In this document: piece after piece, positions 25,897 to 33,024 of the stretch
Numbering within the stretch: position 1 is the stretch's first letter
Layout: each line of letters opens with the position of its first letter
DNA from: Lachnospiraceae bacterium
GTDB taxonomy: Bacteria; Bacillota; Clostridia; Lachnospirales; Lachnospiraceae
DNA: 64,000 nucleotides
Direction: 5' to 3'
Assembly (NCBI GenBank): GCA_015057365.1
Contig: SVEN01000004.1
Span: forward strand, 1 to 64,000
The notes under the pieces: generated by a model
Seen by the model: only the letters and a program-made list of their open reading frames with translations
The model's database searches: none
Told to the model about the DNA's origin: nothing
Program-made: the position numbers and the translations under genes

Positions 25897-28821
25897 CTAT
25901 TCGATTTCAATCTCTAAACCGAACTCTTCACGTTTCTTCGTGATCTCGTCGTTAATAGTATCTACATAGTCAAGCAAGGTCTCACGCGGATCCAGTTTCT
26001 CGTTATAAACCTTACGAGCCGCATTGGTAATGTGACGGGTTACAAAGTAACCGCCCGGGATTTCCGGAACCTGCTCGGTCCAGGACCACTGCTCTCTTAA
26101 GACTGCCATTTCGTCCGCACTCCACGGAAGCTCCTCGAAGGAAATCTTATTTGCGGTCTGGAATCTTGCAGCGGAGCCCATAACTGCCTCCAGCTCACGA
26201 CCGTATCTGGTCTGGGTCTCGGAATCGGTCCACCACTTCATGAACTCCCAGCACTTCTGAGTCATTTCATCGGAACGCTCATCATTCTTAAGAATCATAT
26301 TAGAGGTTCCCCAGGAGGATGCAGAACGATCAATGGTGCCGTCCTTCAGCTCCGTACCAGGAATCAGGGAGAACTCCCAAAGTCCTCTGATTTCCGGCGC
26401 CGATACTGCCAAGGTATTGTAGGTATCGTAGTCCTGCATACCCAGCGGCATCTCTCCGGAACGGAAACGGTTCGCAAAGTCATACGCCAGTGGGAGTCCG
26501 TAATGGCTGTAGAATCTGGTATACATCTCAAATGCCTTAATACCGGCTTCGCTGGCAAGAGTACTCTTGGTCAGCTTATCGTTATACATGGTGCCGCCGT
26601 TCTGATATACCAAAGCGATGTAGGTAGAAAAGTCCGGATTCGCCGTACCGGAAATCAAACGCTCGGTGGACGGAATCGCAACCTCCAAATTGTTCTGCTG
26701 TAAGGTCGGCAACATGTCGATTAAGTCGTCCCATGTATCCGGAGCCGCTACGCCGAGTTCCTCCATAATATCGGTACGATAGAACATTACATTATATACG
26801 TGGGTCAACGGAATACCGTACAAATCACCTTCGAAATAGTACGGAGCCATTGCACTGGCCGGATACTGGGCAACTACCTCTTCCCAGCCCTCGAACTTGT
26901 TCAGCGGCTCTGCCGCATCACGAAGTGCATAGTTGACCGGGTCACCCTGTGCCATCTGAATCGCAACATCCGGACCGGTACCTGCCAGGGTTGCGTTCAA
27001 TACCATGTTGGACATCTGGATTACTTTTACGTTAACCGGAATACCGGTCTCCGGGGTGAATACATCATCCACAAGAGTCTTTAATACGTTACTCTGGTCA
27101 CGACCGCTTACAATCCAAACCGTAACTGCCTCTTCATCCTCGTATACATCACCGAGAGCATCATAGTCCACGGTAAAGGAAGCGATAAAGGAACGAACGG
27201 TATGACCGATACTCTTAAAGATACTGGTCTTTACTTCCTCCGGCTCCTTGTTTGCACCGGTAATGGTAATCAAATCCACATCCAGCGGAGCCTCTGCCAG
27301 AGTCATAATAGAAGTACCCACGGAACTGATGTTACTCTTAAAGGTTGCAAACTGCTTGGAAATCTTCTCCGGCTTCTTAATAAAGGTCTCCATCTGCTTT
27401 GCAAGCTTCTGAACGTTTGCAACATCACCGGAAATCTCACCGGTATATGCCTTATACTCGTCAACCGTCTTATACAGACGCTTATACTCAAGCTCCATCG
27501 CTTCCATAACTTCCGGGAATACCTTATCTAAGTCATAGTCACGATTACGATCCGGAGTCGCACCGGTTAATACGAGAATGGTACGATACATATCATTCAT
27601 GCGAATAACAGAATCCTGCAACTCGTTTAAGATACTACCCATCTCACCCATGGTTACTTCCATGCGGATGGTATGGGTACCTGCGGTCAGGTAGATATCA
27701 TACGGTGTGCCTTCCTCATCAGCCAGAGTCACGTTCTGCCAGTCTGTGGAATACGGGAATGCCACCGTGGACAACTCCTCGAACGGAATCACACCATCAA
27801 TATAGATTGCACGGTTGGATACACGACCACGGTTATAGGACTGACGTGCCTTTACGGTAATGTTATAGAAGCCGTCTGCCGGAACCGTCATATCCCACTC
27901 GATCCACTGACCTGCCACACGCCACTGCTCACCGCCGCCGTAGTTTAACTTGGTCTGAGTTACACTGTACGGTTCCGTATTTGCAGACGCATGGTCGGAA
28001 CGGGAGTACAAGGACTGTGCGGAACGCACTGTGGAGTCCTCACCCTGAATTTTGTCAAAGTGATCTGCTCCTCCGGATACCTGCGGACAAGCCGCAAGAT
28101 ACTCTGCATAAGTCAGAGCCTTTTCTACCGGCACGATGGAAATCTTGCGGATTGCCATCGGCTCGTTGACACAGTCAAGCGCAATGGTATTGGCACCTGC
28201 TTCGAAATAAAACTCATACGGTTCTGTGTAATATCCCATGTAGTCCGTAAAGTAAGCGGAACACCAATCCGGCTTCTCCTTCTGGGCCGGACGACGATCG
28301 TTACCCTGGTTATCGGTAACAATTGCGGTTGCATCTGCCCAACGTCTCGTAAAGGTGATAGCATCGGAACCGGTAAACGGCAGCTCCCCATTAATTAAGA
28401 AGCCTCGTTCCATACTTACTCCTCGGGACTCCACCGGATAATACTCAATATATGCACGATACAATCCCGCCTCCGGAACCGTTACCTGCCATTCGGTATA
28501 TCCGCCGTCTCCCTGATAAAGAACGGTATCTTCACCCTGATAGTCGGTGAGAATCTGGGTATTCTCTGCTGTAGAAGCATTATACTTCGTGAGATCTACC
28601 ACGATTTCGTCAACCTGCGGTCTGGAAGCATTCTCATGTGTCTTAAGATATGCGGCATAGGTATCGGTACGTTCGAATTCGCCGTCGGTCTCAAGATTTG
28701 CTCCCGCGTACTTTTCACTGAAGTCTTTATCGCCGCCGAGTAGCTTGCTACATAACACAATCACTGCCACTACTGCCACGATTCCGACTACAGTAAGGAA
28801 TATTCTCTTTCCTTTTGACAT
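25897..28821 (-). CDS. Giant ABC substrate-binding protein with N-terminal CBM-like domains
   Basis: At 974 residues this is about twice the usual solute-binding protein. A membrane anchor (about 7-27) is followed by two beta-sandwich domains (about 70-240 and 250-390). Each has the YTEWQVTVPEAGLYRAYIEYYP / WIEWDMTVPADGFYNITVKAR pattern of CBM6/CBM35-like modules. After a helical linker, a family 1 solute-binding fold starts near residue 580 (AVTVWIVSGRDQSNVLKTLVDD, then GPDVAIQMAQGDPVNYALRD). The anchor has no lipobox Cys, so it is a transmembrane N-terminus. It could hold polymer chains while passing oligomers to the permeases. The ATG at 28821 has AAAGGAG upstream. Confidence 0.82.
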   Translation of the reverse strand: MSKGKRIFLTVVGIVAVVAVIVLCSKLLGGDKDFSEKYAGANLETDGEFERTDTYAAYLKTHENASRPQVDEIVVDLTKYNASTAENTQILTDYQGEDTVLYQGDGGYTEWQVTVPEAGLYRAYIEYYPVESRGVSMERGFLINGELPFTGSDAITFTRRWADATAIVTDNQGNDRRPAQKEKPDWCSAYFTDYMGYYTEPYEFYFEAGANTIALDCVNEPMAIRKISIVPVEKALTYAEYLAACPQVSGGADHFDKIQGEDSTVRSAQSLYSRSDHASANTEPYSVTQTKLNYGGGEQWRVAGQWIEWDMTVPADGFYNITVKARQSYNRGRVSNRAIYIDGVIPFEELSTVAFPYSTDWQNVTLADEEGTPYDIYLTAGTHTIRMEVTMGEMGSILNELQDSVIRMNDMYRTILVLTGATPDRNRDYDLDKVFPEVMEAMELEYKRLYKTVDEYKAYTGEISGDVANVQKLAKQMETFIKKPEKISKQFATFKSNISSVGTSIMTLAEAPLDVDLITITGANKEPEEVKTSIFKSIGHTVRSFIASFTVDYDALGDVYEDEEAVTVWIVSGRDQSNVLKTLVDDVFTPETGIPVNVKVIQMSNMVLNATLAGTGPDVAIQMAQGDPVNYALRDAAEPLNKFEGWEEVVAQYPASAMAPYYFEGDLYGIPLTHVYNVMFYRTDIMEELGVAAPDTWDDLIDMLPTLQQNNLEVAIPSTERLISGTANPDFSTYIALVYQNGGTMYNDKLTKSTLASEAGIKAFEMYTRFYSHYGLPLAYDFANRFRSGEMPLGMQDYDTYNTLAVSAPEIRGLWEFSLIPGTELKDGTIDRSASSWGTSNMILKNDERSDEMTQKCWEFMKWWTDSETQTRYGRELEAVMGSAARFQTANKISFEELPWSADEMAVLREQWSWTEQVPEIPGGYFVTRHITNAARKVYNEKLDPRETLLDYVDTINDEITKKREEFGLEIEIE

Positions 28822-29049
28822 AGTTTTCTCCTTTCTTTGTGCATATTCCCTTTGCACAACGATTTGTCTTTACGACAAACCAAAGCCGATGCACACCGCA
28901 ATAAGGCCGTTTGCACAGCCTTTTCGCAAAATGTGAGTCGGCTTTCTTCCCTCTGGAAATAATTACCAAAGGGGAGCTTTTTCGGATTTTGTACATTATT
29001 ACCAAAAACCGCACGTTCCAAAAAAGCATTTTTTGTAGCGTATAGTACC

Positions 29050-29083
29050 ATTATAGTCCCTTTTTCCCAAAAGCGCTTATCAA
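29050..29083 (-). promoter_or_regulatory. Candidate ABC-operon promoter with operator-like palindrome
   Basis: On the minus strand TATAAT lies at 29050-29055. Around 17-25 bases upstream is TTGATAAGCGCTTTTGG, with the palindromic core AGCGCT. TTGATA is 22 bases from the -10, too far for a normal -35, so an activator may be needed. The core resembles a cre site but mismatches the outer bases. Confidence 0.4.
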
Positions 29084-29160
29084 ATATTGCTTTCGGAACC
29101 TTCATCTATTGCTCCGTTTTGTCGCATTCTGTAGGAATCGGGCTAATTTTAAATGGCCTC

Positions 29161-29189
29161 TTTACAACCTACTACAATTATATTATGAT
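29161..29189 (+). promoter_or_regulatory. Promoter of the AraC-family gene
   Basis: TTTACA, a 17-base spacer and TATGAT precede the regulator gene by about 180 bases. A TATAAT at 29195 is an alternative -10. Confidence 0.55.
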
Positions 29190-29370
29190 ATTTGTATAAT
29201 TTCAAGTATAAAATGCGCTTTTCAAGAAGTTTTTTTATGCATTTTATCCCCCGTTTTTTCAGCCGCAGCAATAGCAATTTTTGATAAAATGGATGTATTT
29301 ACTTTTTATTGTTGTATCTGCGTGCGGTTTTCGTCAAATTTGCCAACAATTGTACGGAGGTATCACATTT

Positions 29371-30348
29371 ATGCAGAATAATAACAAACTCTCTTATGAC
29401 ACCGCCTACTGGATGGAGTTGCGCAAAAAAACCTTGGAGCGTAACGCCTCCTTCCGAAAAAGAGTTATTACGGGAACTCACGAGCAGACACACTATTCCG
29501 AAGACAACTCCTCCGTATTCCTTTGGATTAATACGGAACCGGGGAGTTTTCCCCTCCACTGGCATTCCACCGTGGAAATCGTTATGCCCCTTCAAAACAC
29601 TTATACCGTCACAATGAACAAAAGCACCTATGAACTGCAAGAACAGGAAATCTTCATCATTCCGCCGGGAGAATTACACGAGCTGACGCCGCCATCTTCC
29701 GGATTCCGGTTAATTTTATTGTTTGACCTGAATGCACTGAATAAGTTCAAAGGCTTCACCCGGCTTTTTTCCCTGTTTTCTCTTTCCAGCCACATTACAC
29801 CCGAGACCATGCCGGAAATCTACGAAAAGGAGCGGGAGCTTTTGTTACAGGTTGCGGAAGAATATGCCGACGGCGGTGATTTGGCGGAGCCATCCATTCT
29901 CGCTCTTCTGATTCAGTTTTTTGTGCTCCTGGCCCGCAATACGGAAGAAGCCGTGCCTGCTTCTCTTCCGGCCATGCAGCCCAACAAGCAAAGAGAATAT
30001 ATCGAAAAATTCAATACCGTCTTCGATTACATTGAACACCATTACATGGAAGACATCACCTTAGACGGAGTTGCGGCTCAAATCGGTTTTTCCAAGTTCC
30101 ATTTTTCCCGGCTGTTCCGGCAATTTACCGACACCTCCTTCTACGATTACCTCTGTGCAAGAAGAATCAAAGCAGCCGAAACGCTTTTGCTGGATCCGAA
30201 TCTTCCGATTACCGAAGTAGCATTACAATCCGGCTTTGCCAGCATTTCCACTTTCAACCGGGTATTTAAGAAATTCAAAGAATGTACTCCGACCGAATTC
30301 AAGGATTTTAACAAAGAAAACAGTCGTGTTAAATCCAGACGTCATTGA
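29371..30348 (+). CDS. AraC-family transcriptional regulator
   Basis: This 325-residue regulator has an N-terminal cupin sensor (LHWHSTVEIVMPL, then IIPPGELHELTPP) and a C-terminal double helix-turn-helix (TLDGVAAQIGFSKFHFSRLFRQFTD, ITEVALQSGFASISTFNRVFKKF). The ATG at 29371 has CGGAGG upstream; the 30 codons before it in the track cover the promoter. It is divergent from the double-ABC operon and upstream of the tandem-domain lipoprotein, so it is the likely sugar-responsive activator of both. The inducer is unknown. Confidence 0.9.
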   Translation: MQNNNKLSYDTAYWMELRKKTLERNASFRKRVITGTHEQTHYSEDNSSVFLWINTEPGSFPLHWHSTVEIVMPLQNTYTVTMNKSTYELQEQEIFIIPPGELHELTPPSSGFRLILLFDLNALNKFKGFTRLFSLFSLSSHITPETMPEIYEKERELLLQVAEEYADGGDLAEPSILALLIQFFVLLARNTEEAVPASLPAMQPNKQREYIEKFNTVFDYIEHHYMEDITLDGVAAQIGFSKFHFSRLFRQFTDTSFYDYLCARRIKAAETLLLDPNLPITEVALQSGFASISTFNRVFKKFKECTPTEFKDFNKENSRVKSRRH

Positions 30349-30362
30349 TATCAAATTAAAGA

Positions 30363-30390
30363 TTGACTTTTATCGTTCAAATGCTATAAT
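30363..30390 (+). promoter_or_regulatory. Promoter of the tandem-domain lipoprotein gene
   Basis: TTGACT, a 16-base spacer and TATAAT are present; the -10 is extended by TGC. It lies 15 bases after the AraC stop codon, so the lipoprotein has its own promoter. Confidence 0.75.
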
Positions 30391-30400
30391 AATATTCACG

Positions 30401-30425
30401 CGGGCATGCAAACTCTGCATGTCCG
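30401..30425 (+). other. 5'-end stem-loop of the lipoprotein mRNA
   Basis: CGGGCATGCA and TGCATGTCCG pair over ten positions (one G-U) around a five-base loop. It starts a few bases after the predicted transcription start and ends about 15 bases before the AAAGGAGG site. A 5' stem-loop like this often protects mRNA from decay. TTGTTTTAT follows, so attenuation is the other possibility. Confidence 0.6.
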
Positions 30426-30452
30426 TTGTTTTATAACAAAGGAGGACTAAAA

Positions 30453-31766
30453 ATGAAAAAGTGGAAAAAATTATTTGCCGTTACAGCTGTAACCGCTCTG
30501 GTATTTGCCATGGCTGCCTGCGGTAATAAGGAAACATCCGCAGATCCGACGGAAGCTCCGAACCCGACCAAAGCTCCGGCCGAACCGACACAGGCCCCGG
30601 CTGAGCCGACAGAAGTTCCGGCCGAGCCGACAGATACTCCAGCCGAACCTACGGAAGCTCCGACTGAGCCAACGGAAGTTCCGGCCGAACCGACCGAGAC
30701 TCCGGCTGAACCGACCAAAGCGCCGGTTGAACCAACGGAGCCGACCGCTGAACCGACCGAACCGACCGCTGAACCGACCAAAGCGCCGGTTGAACCAACC
30801 AAAGCTCCGGCCGCGCCGACACAGGCTCCCGCGGGCAATGACACCGTTATCAACTTCGTTGACCTCACCGCAGGCGGTTACGGCTACGAAGCGGTTACCG
30901 AGGCTGACGGCGTAAACGTCACCATCGCAAGTCAGTACCAGGAAATCCAGTATGTTCTTCCGGAAGTTGTGGATTTAGCACAGTACAGCCTGCTTATTGT
31001 TGACGTAACCTCCAACAACCAGCTGGATATTAAACTGGTAAATCCGGATGCTGCCTTAAACGAGTACAATCAGGCAACTCCGTTCAAGGACAACTACACC
31101 GCAGAAGGCACTGCAATCACCGAGCCGGTGTACATCGACCTTGCCGGGTTTTCCGATTACGACCTTTCACAGATTAACTTCATGGCAATGGCAAACGACA
31201 CCGCATTCAGATTAAACAGCATGACCTTCGTAAAGGCCGAGGGCGGCTCGTCGGCGGAGACTCCTGCTCCGACTCCTACCCCGGAACCGACTCAGGCTCC
31301 GGAATCAACAGAAGATCCGTCGGAACCGGCCGACACTCCGAACCCGACCGAAGCTCCGGTTAGCGACAACAACACAATCAACTTTGCAGACCTTATGGAG
31401 GGGGGCTACGGCTATGAAGCAACCGTTGCCGACGGCGTTGTGAAGGTAACAATTTCCGCTCAGTATCAGGAGCTCCAGTACATCCTTCCGGAAGCCATTG
31501 ATTTAGCGCAGTACAAGACTCTTATTGTTGATGTTGTCTCCAACAGCCAATTGGATATTAAGCTTGTAAATCCGGAAGCAGAATTAAACCAGTACGGTCA
31601 GGCAGCTCCGTTTGCCGACTGCTACACCGCAGAAGGTGATGCAATCACCGAGCCGGTGTACATCGATCTTGCAAACTATGCCGATTATGATCTTTCCCAG
31701 ATCAACTTCATGGCAATGACCAACGATTGCGAATTCACACTGAACAATATGACCTTCGTGAAGTAA
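30453..31766 (+). CDS. Surface lipoprotein with Pro/Thr linker and two tandem beta-rich domains
   Basis: The 437-residue protein has a lipoprotein signal (VFAMAACG, Cys23) and a long Ala/Glu/Pro/Thr spacer to about residue 135. Two copies of a 125-130-residue domain follow, separated by a second Pro/Thr linker. Each copy starts NFxDLxxGGYGYEA and has YVLPEVVDLAQY or YILPEAIDLAQY, then SQINFMAM. I do not recognise a named family; the layout suggests a carbohydrate-binding module. AAAGGAGG precedes the ATG at 30453. Next to the xylan ABC locus, a role in catching polysaccharide at the surface is plausible but unproven. Confidence 0.7.
   Translation: MKKWKKLFAVTAVTALVFAMAACGNKETSADPTEAPNPTKAPAEPTQAPAEPTEVPAEPTDTPAEPTEAPTEPTEVPAEPTETPAEPTKAPVEPTEPTAEPTEPTAEPTKAPVEPTKAPAAPTQAPAGNDTVINFVDLTAGGYGYEAVTEADGVNVTIASQYQEIQYVLPEVVDLAQYSLLIVDVTSNNQLDIKLVNPDAALNEYNQATPFKDNYTAEGTAITEPVYIDLAGFSDYDLSQINFMAMANDTAFRLNSMTFVKAEGGSSAETPAPTPTPEPTQAPESTEDPSEPADTPNPTEAPVSDNNTINFADLMEGGYGYEATVADGVVKVTISAQYQELQYILPEAIDLAQYKTLIVDVVSNSQLDIKLVNPEAELNQYGQAAPFADCYTAEGDAITEPVYIDLANYADYDLSQINFMAMTNDCEFTLNNMTFVK
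30541..30835 (+). repeat. Degenerate repeats encoding the Pro/Thr linker
   Basis: The segment repeats 15- to 18-base units of the kind GCCGAACCGACC, giving (AP)-AEPTE/K-AP peptide repeats. It could vary in copy number between strains. Confidence 0.7.
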
Positions 31767-31800
31767 TTGATAGCTTACATAAAACAGAACAAGATAACAA

Positions 31801-31840
31801 AAAGACGGTTCTCCACACAACGGAGAGCCGTCTTTCCTTT
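31801..31840 (+). terminator. Terminator of the tandem-domain lipoprotein gene
   Basis: AAAGACGGTTCTCC and GGAGAGCCGTCTTT form a 14-base stem with one G-U pair and a seven-base loop, followed by CCTTTT. Confidence 0.85.
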
Positions 31841-31873
31841 TATCCTTTTCCCACCGCACACTTTTCTCCCATC

Positions 31874-32216
31874 TGCGCGGCGGCTCGGGCGTGGCGTAGT
31901 TCTTATGCTTCCTTTTTTCCCGTGTTACACAAAATATGCGACATTTCTTGTTCCGAATACCTCTTTGAACTTTACGCAGGATAGTAGACTTTCTTATTAC
32001 TTCGTTCATCTGTCAGCAATCCTCGGACAGGATGTCCGAGGAAGCCCGCCATAAGGCATGGATGCCGCATCAGGGCGGTTGCGTCACTTATCTGTCTACT
32101 CGGCGAAGTAATTAGAAAGACTTCTATCCGGAGTACGAGAAAAGAGGATTTGGAACAAGAACTGTCGCACTCTTGCACCACGTAAAAAGAAAGCATAAGA
32201 ACAGGGAAGCCGCGCA
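31874..32216. repeat. Long imperfect inverted-repeat element
   Basis: The left arm (about 31874-32003) and right arm (about 32103-32216) are inverted copies of each other. They share GTTCTTATGCTT, TGCGACA-TTCTTGTTCC and a 26-base stretch GGATAG..CTTTCT..ATTACTTCG with 23 matches. The 100-base centre holds further hairpins (CCTCGGAC-AGGAT-GTCCGAGG; GGCAT-GG-ATGCC). No ORF in it looks real. It fills the 490-base gap between the lipoprotein and kinase genes together with their terminators. It may be a MITE-like element, a decayed duplication, or a structured RNA. Confidence 0.6.
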
Positions 32217-32222
32217 TAAGAA

Positions 32223-32250
32223 AACCGCCGCACAATGTGCGGCGGCCCAA
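32223..32250 (-). terminator. Terminator of the adhE-kinase unit
   Basis: On the minus strand CCGCCGCACATTGTGCGGCGG forms a nine-base stem with a three-base loop, followed by TTTTCTT, shortly after the kinase stop codon. Confidence 0.8.
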
Positions 32251-32256
32251 AAGAAC

Positions 32257-33009
32257 TTATTCGTAGTCTACCACATTTGCCCAGGACAGCAGTAACTGTC
32301 TCTCCTCCGGCTTACCCTTTACGGACTGGGAAGCCGCTACAATCGGAAGCCAGCGCTCAATGTACTGTCTTGCGGTATCGCTCATCTTACAGAACAACTC
32401 CATGTACTTCTTTGCACCTTCGGTGTCGCCCGCCAGCCAGAACAGTAAATAGGTTCTCGCCACATCCGCGGAAGCATTACCCTGGGTTGCATGGGCCCAG
32501 TCAATGATATACGCCTTGCCGTCCGTATCGGAAATAATAATATTGGACGGATTAAAGTCTCCGTGGCACACCTTCGTATGCTTCGGCATGCCTTCCAAGC
32601 GGGTGTGAAGCTCATAACGAGTGGTGGCATCCAGCTCTGCCTCGGAAATCTTACGATTCATCTTATCCTTCAGCTTATTTAAGCCCGGTGCACGCTTCTC
32701 ATGTACTTCCATCTGAAGCTCCACCAGCATCTTTAAGTACTCATCCTTCTTCTCCGGATTTTCCTGCATCAACTGTGCCAAGGTCTTGCCCTTAATATAC
32801 TCCGATACAATCGCCCACTTACCGTCAATCTTCGTCACTTCGTGAAGCTGCGGAATGGAAAGACCTGTTTCTTCTACTCTGGCATGGTTCAGCGCTTCGT
32901 TTAATACATCTGCCTTGGAATAATCCTCGTTAAACACCTTAATGACACGGTCGCCGTCCTGATATACGGTCTTTGCCGCTCTTACTGCAATGGTCTTATC
33001 CAGTTTCAT
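32257..33009 (-). CDS. Aminoglycoside phosphotransferase/choline kinase-like protein
   Basis: This is a small-molecule kinase of the APH fold, 250 residues. The catalytic loop CHGDFNPSNII and the metal-binding YIIDWAHAT are intact, as is the hinge-like IVSEYIKGKTLAQL. It follows adhE by 15 bases with AAAGGAGG before the ATG, so it is likely co-transcribed and under the same redox control. The substrate is unknown; an antibiotic-resistance role is not implied by the sequence. Confidence 0.8.
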   Translation of the reverse strand: MKLDKTIAVRAAKTVYQDGDRVIKVFNEDYSKADVLNEALNHARVEETGLSIPQLHEVTKIDGKWAIVSEYIKGKTLAQLMQENPEKKDEYLKMLVELQMEVHEKRAPGLNKLKDKMNRKISEAELDATTRYELHTRLEGMPKHTKVCHGDFNPSNIIISDTDGKAYIIDWAHATQGNASADVARTYLLFWLAGDTEGAKKYMELFCKMSDTARQYIERWLPIVAASQSVKGKPEERQLLLSWANVVDYE

Positions 33010-33024
33010 AGTCTTTGCCCTCCT

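Larger units (their letters stand above)
28822..29370. other. Divergent regulatory region between ABC operon and AraC gene
   Basis: This 549-base region holds no gene. It contains a minus-strand -10, a plus-strand promoter for the AraC gene, a palindromic core AAGCGCTT, two direct copies of ATTACCAAA 36 bases apart (28962 and 28998), and several weak hairpins that would lie in the leader of the ABC operon. The repeats are candidates for AraC-type binding. Confidence 0.5.

Noticed and set aside
29069-29083. AAGCGCTT palindrome as a CcpA cre site
   Set aside because: Only the core fits; the outer TG and CA positions mismatch, so it is listed only as an operator-like palindrome.
30431-30868. 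Minus-strand ORF with many VGS repeats
   Set aside because: It is the antisense shadow of the Pro/Thr linker repeats in the lipoprotein gene.
31584-32009. 141-residue minus-strand ORF opposite the lipoprotein gene end
   Set aside because: It crosses a terminator and the inverted-repeat arm, has no ribosome site, and its composition is unlike a protein.
32257-33009. Aminoglycoside-resistance gene
   Set aside because: The APH fold motifs are shared with many small-molecule kinases and the gene is linked to adhE, so resistance is not supported.
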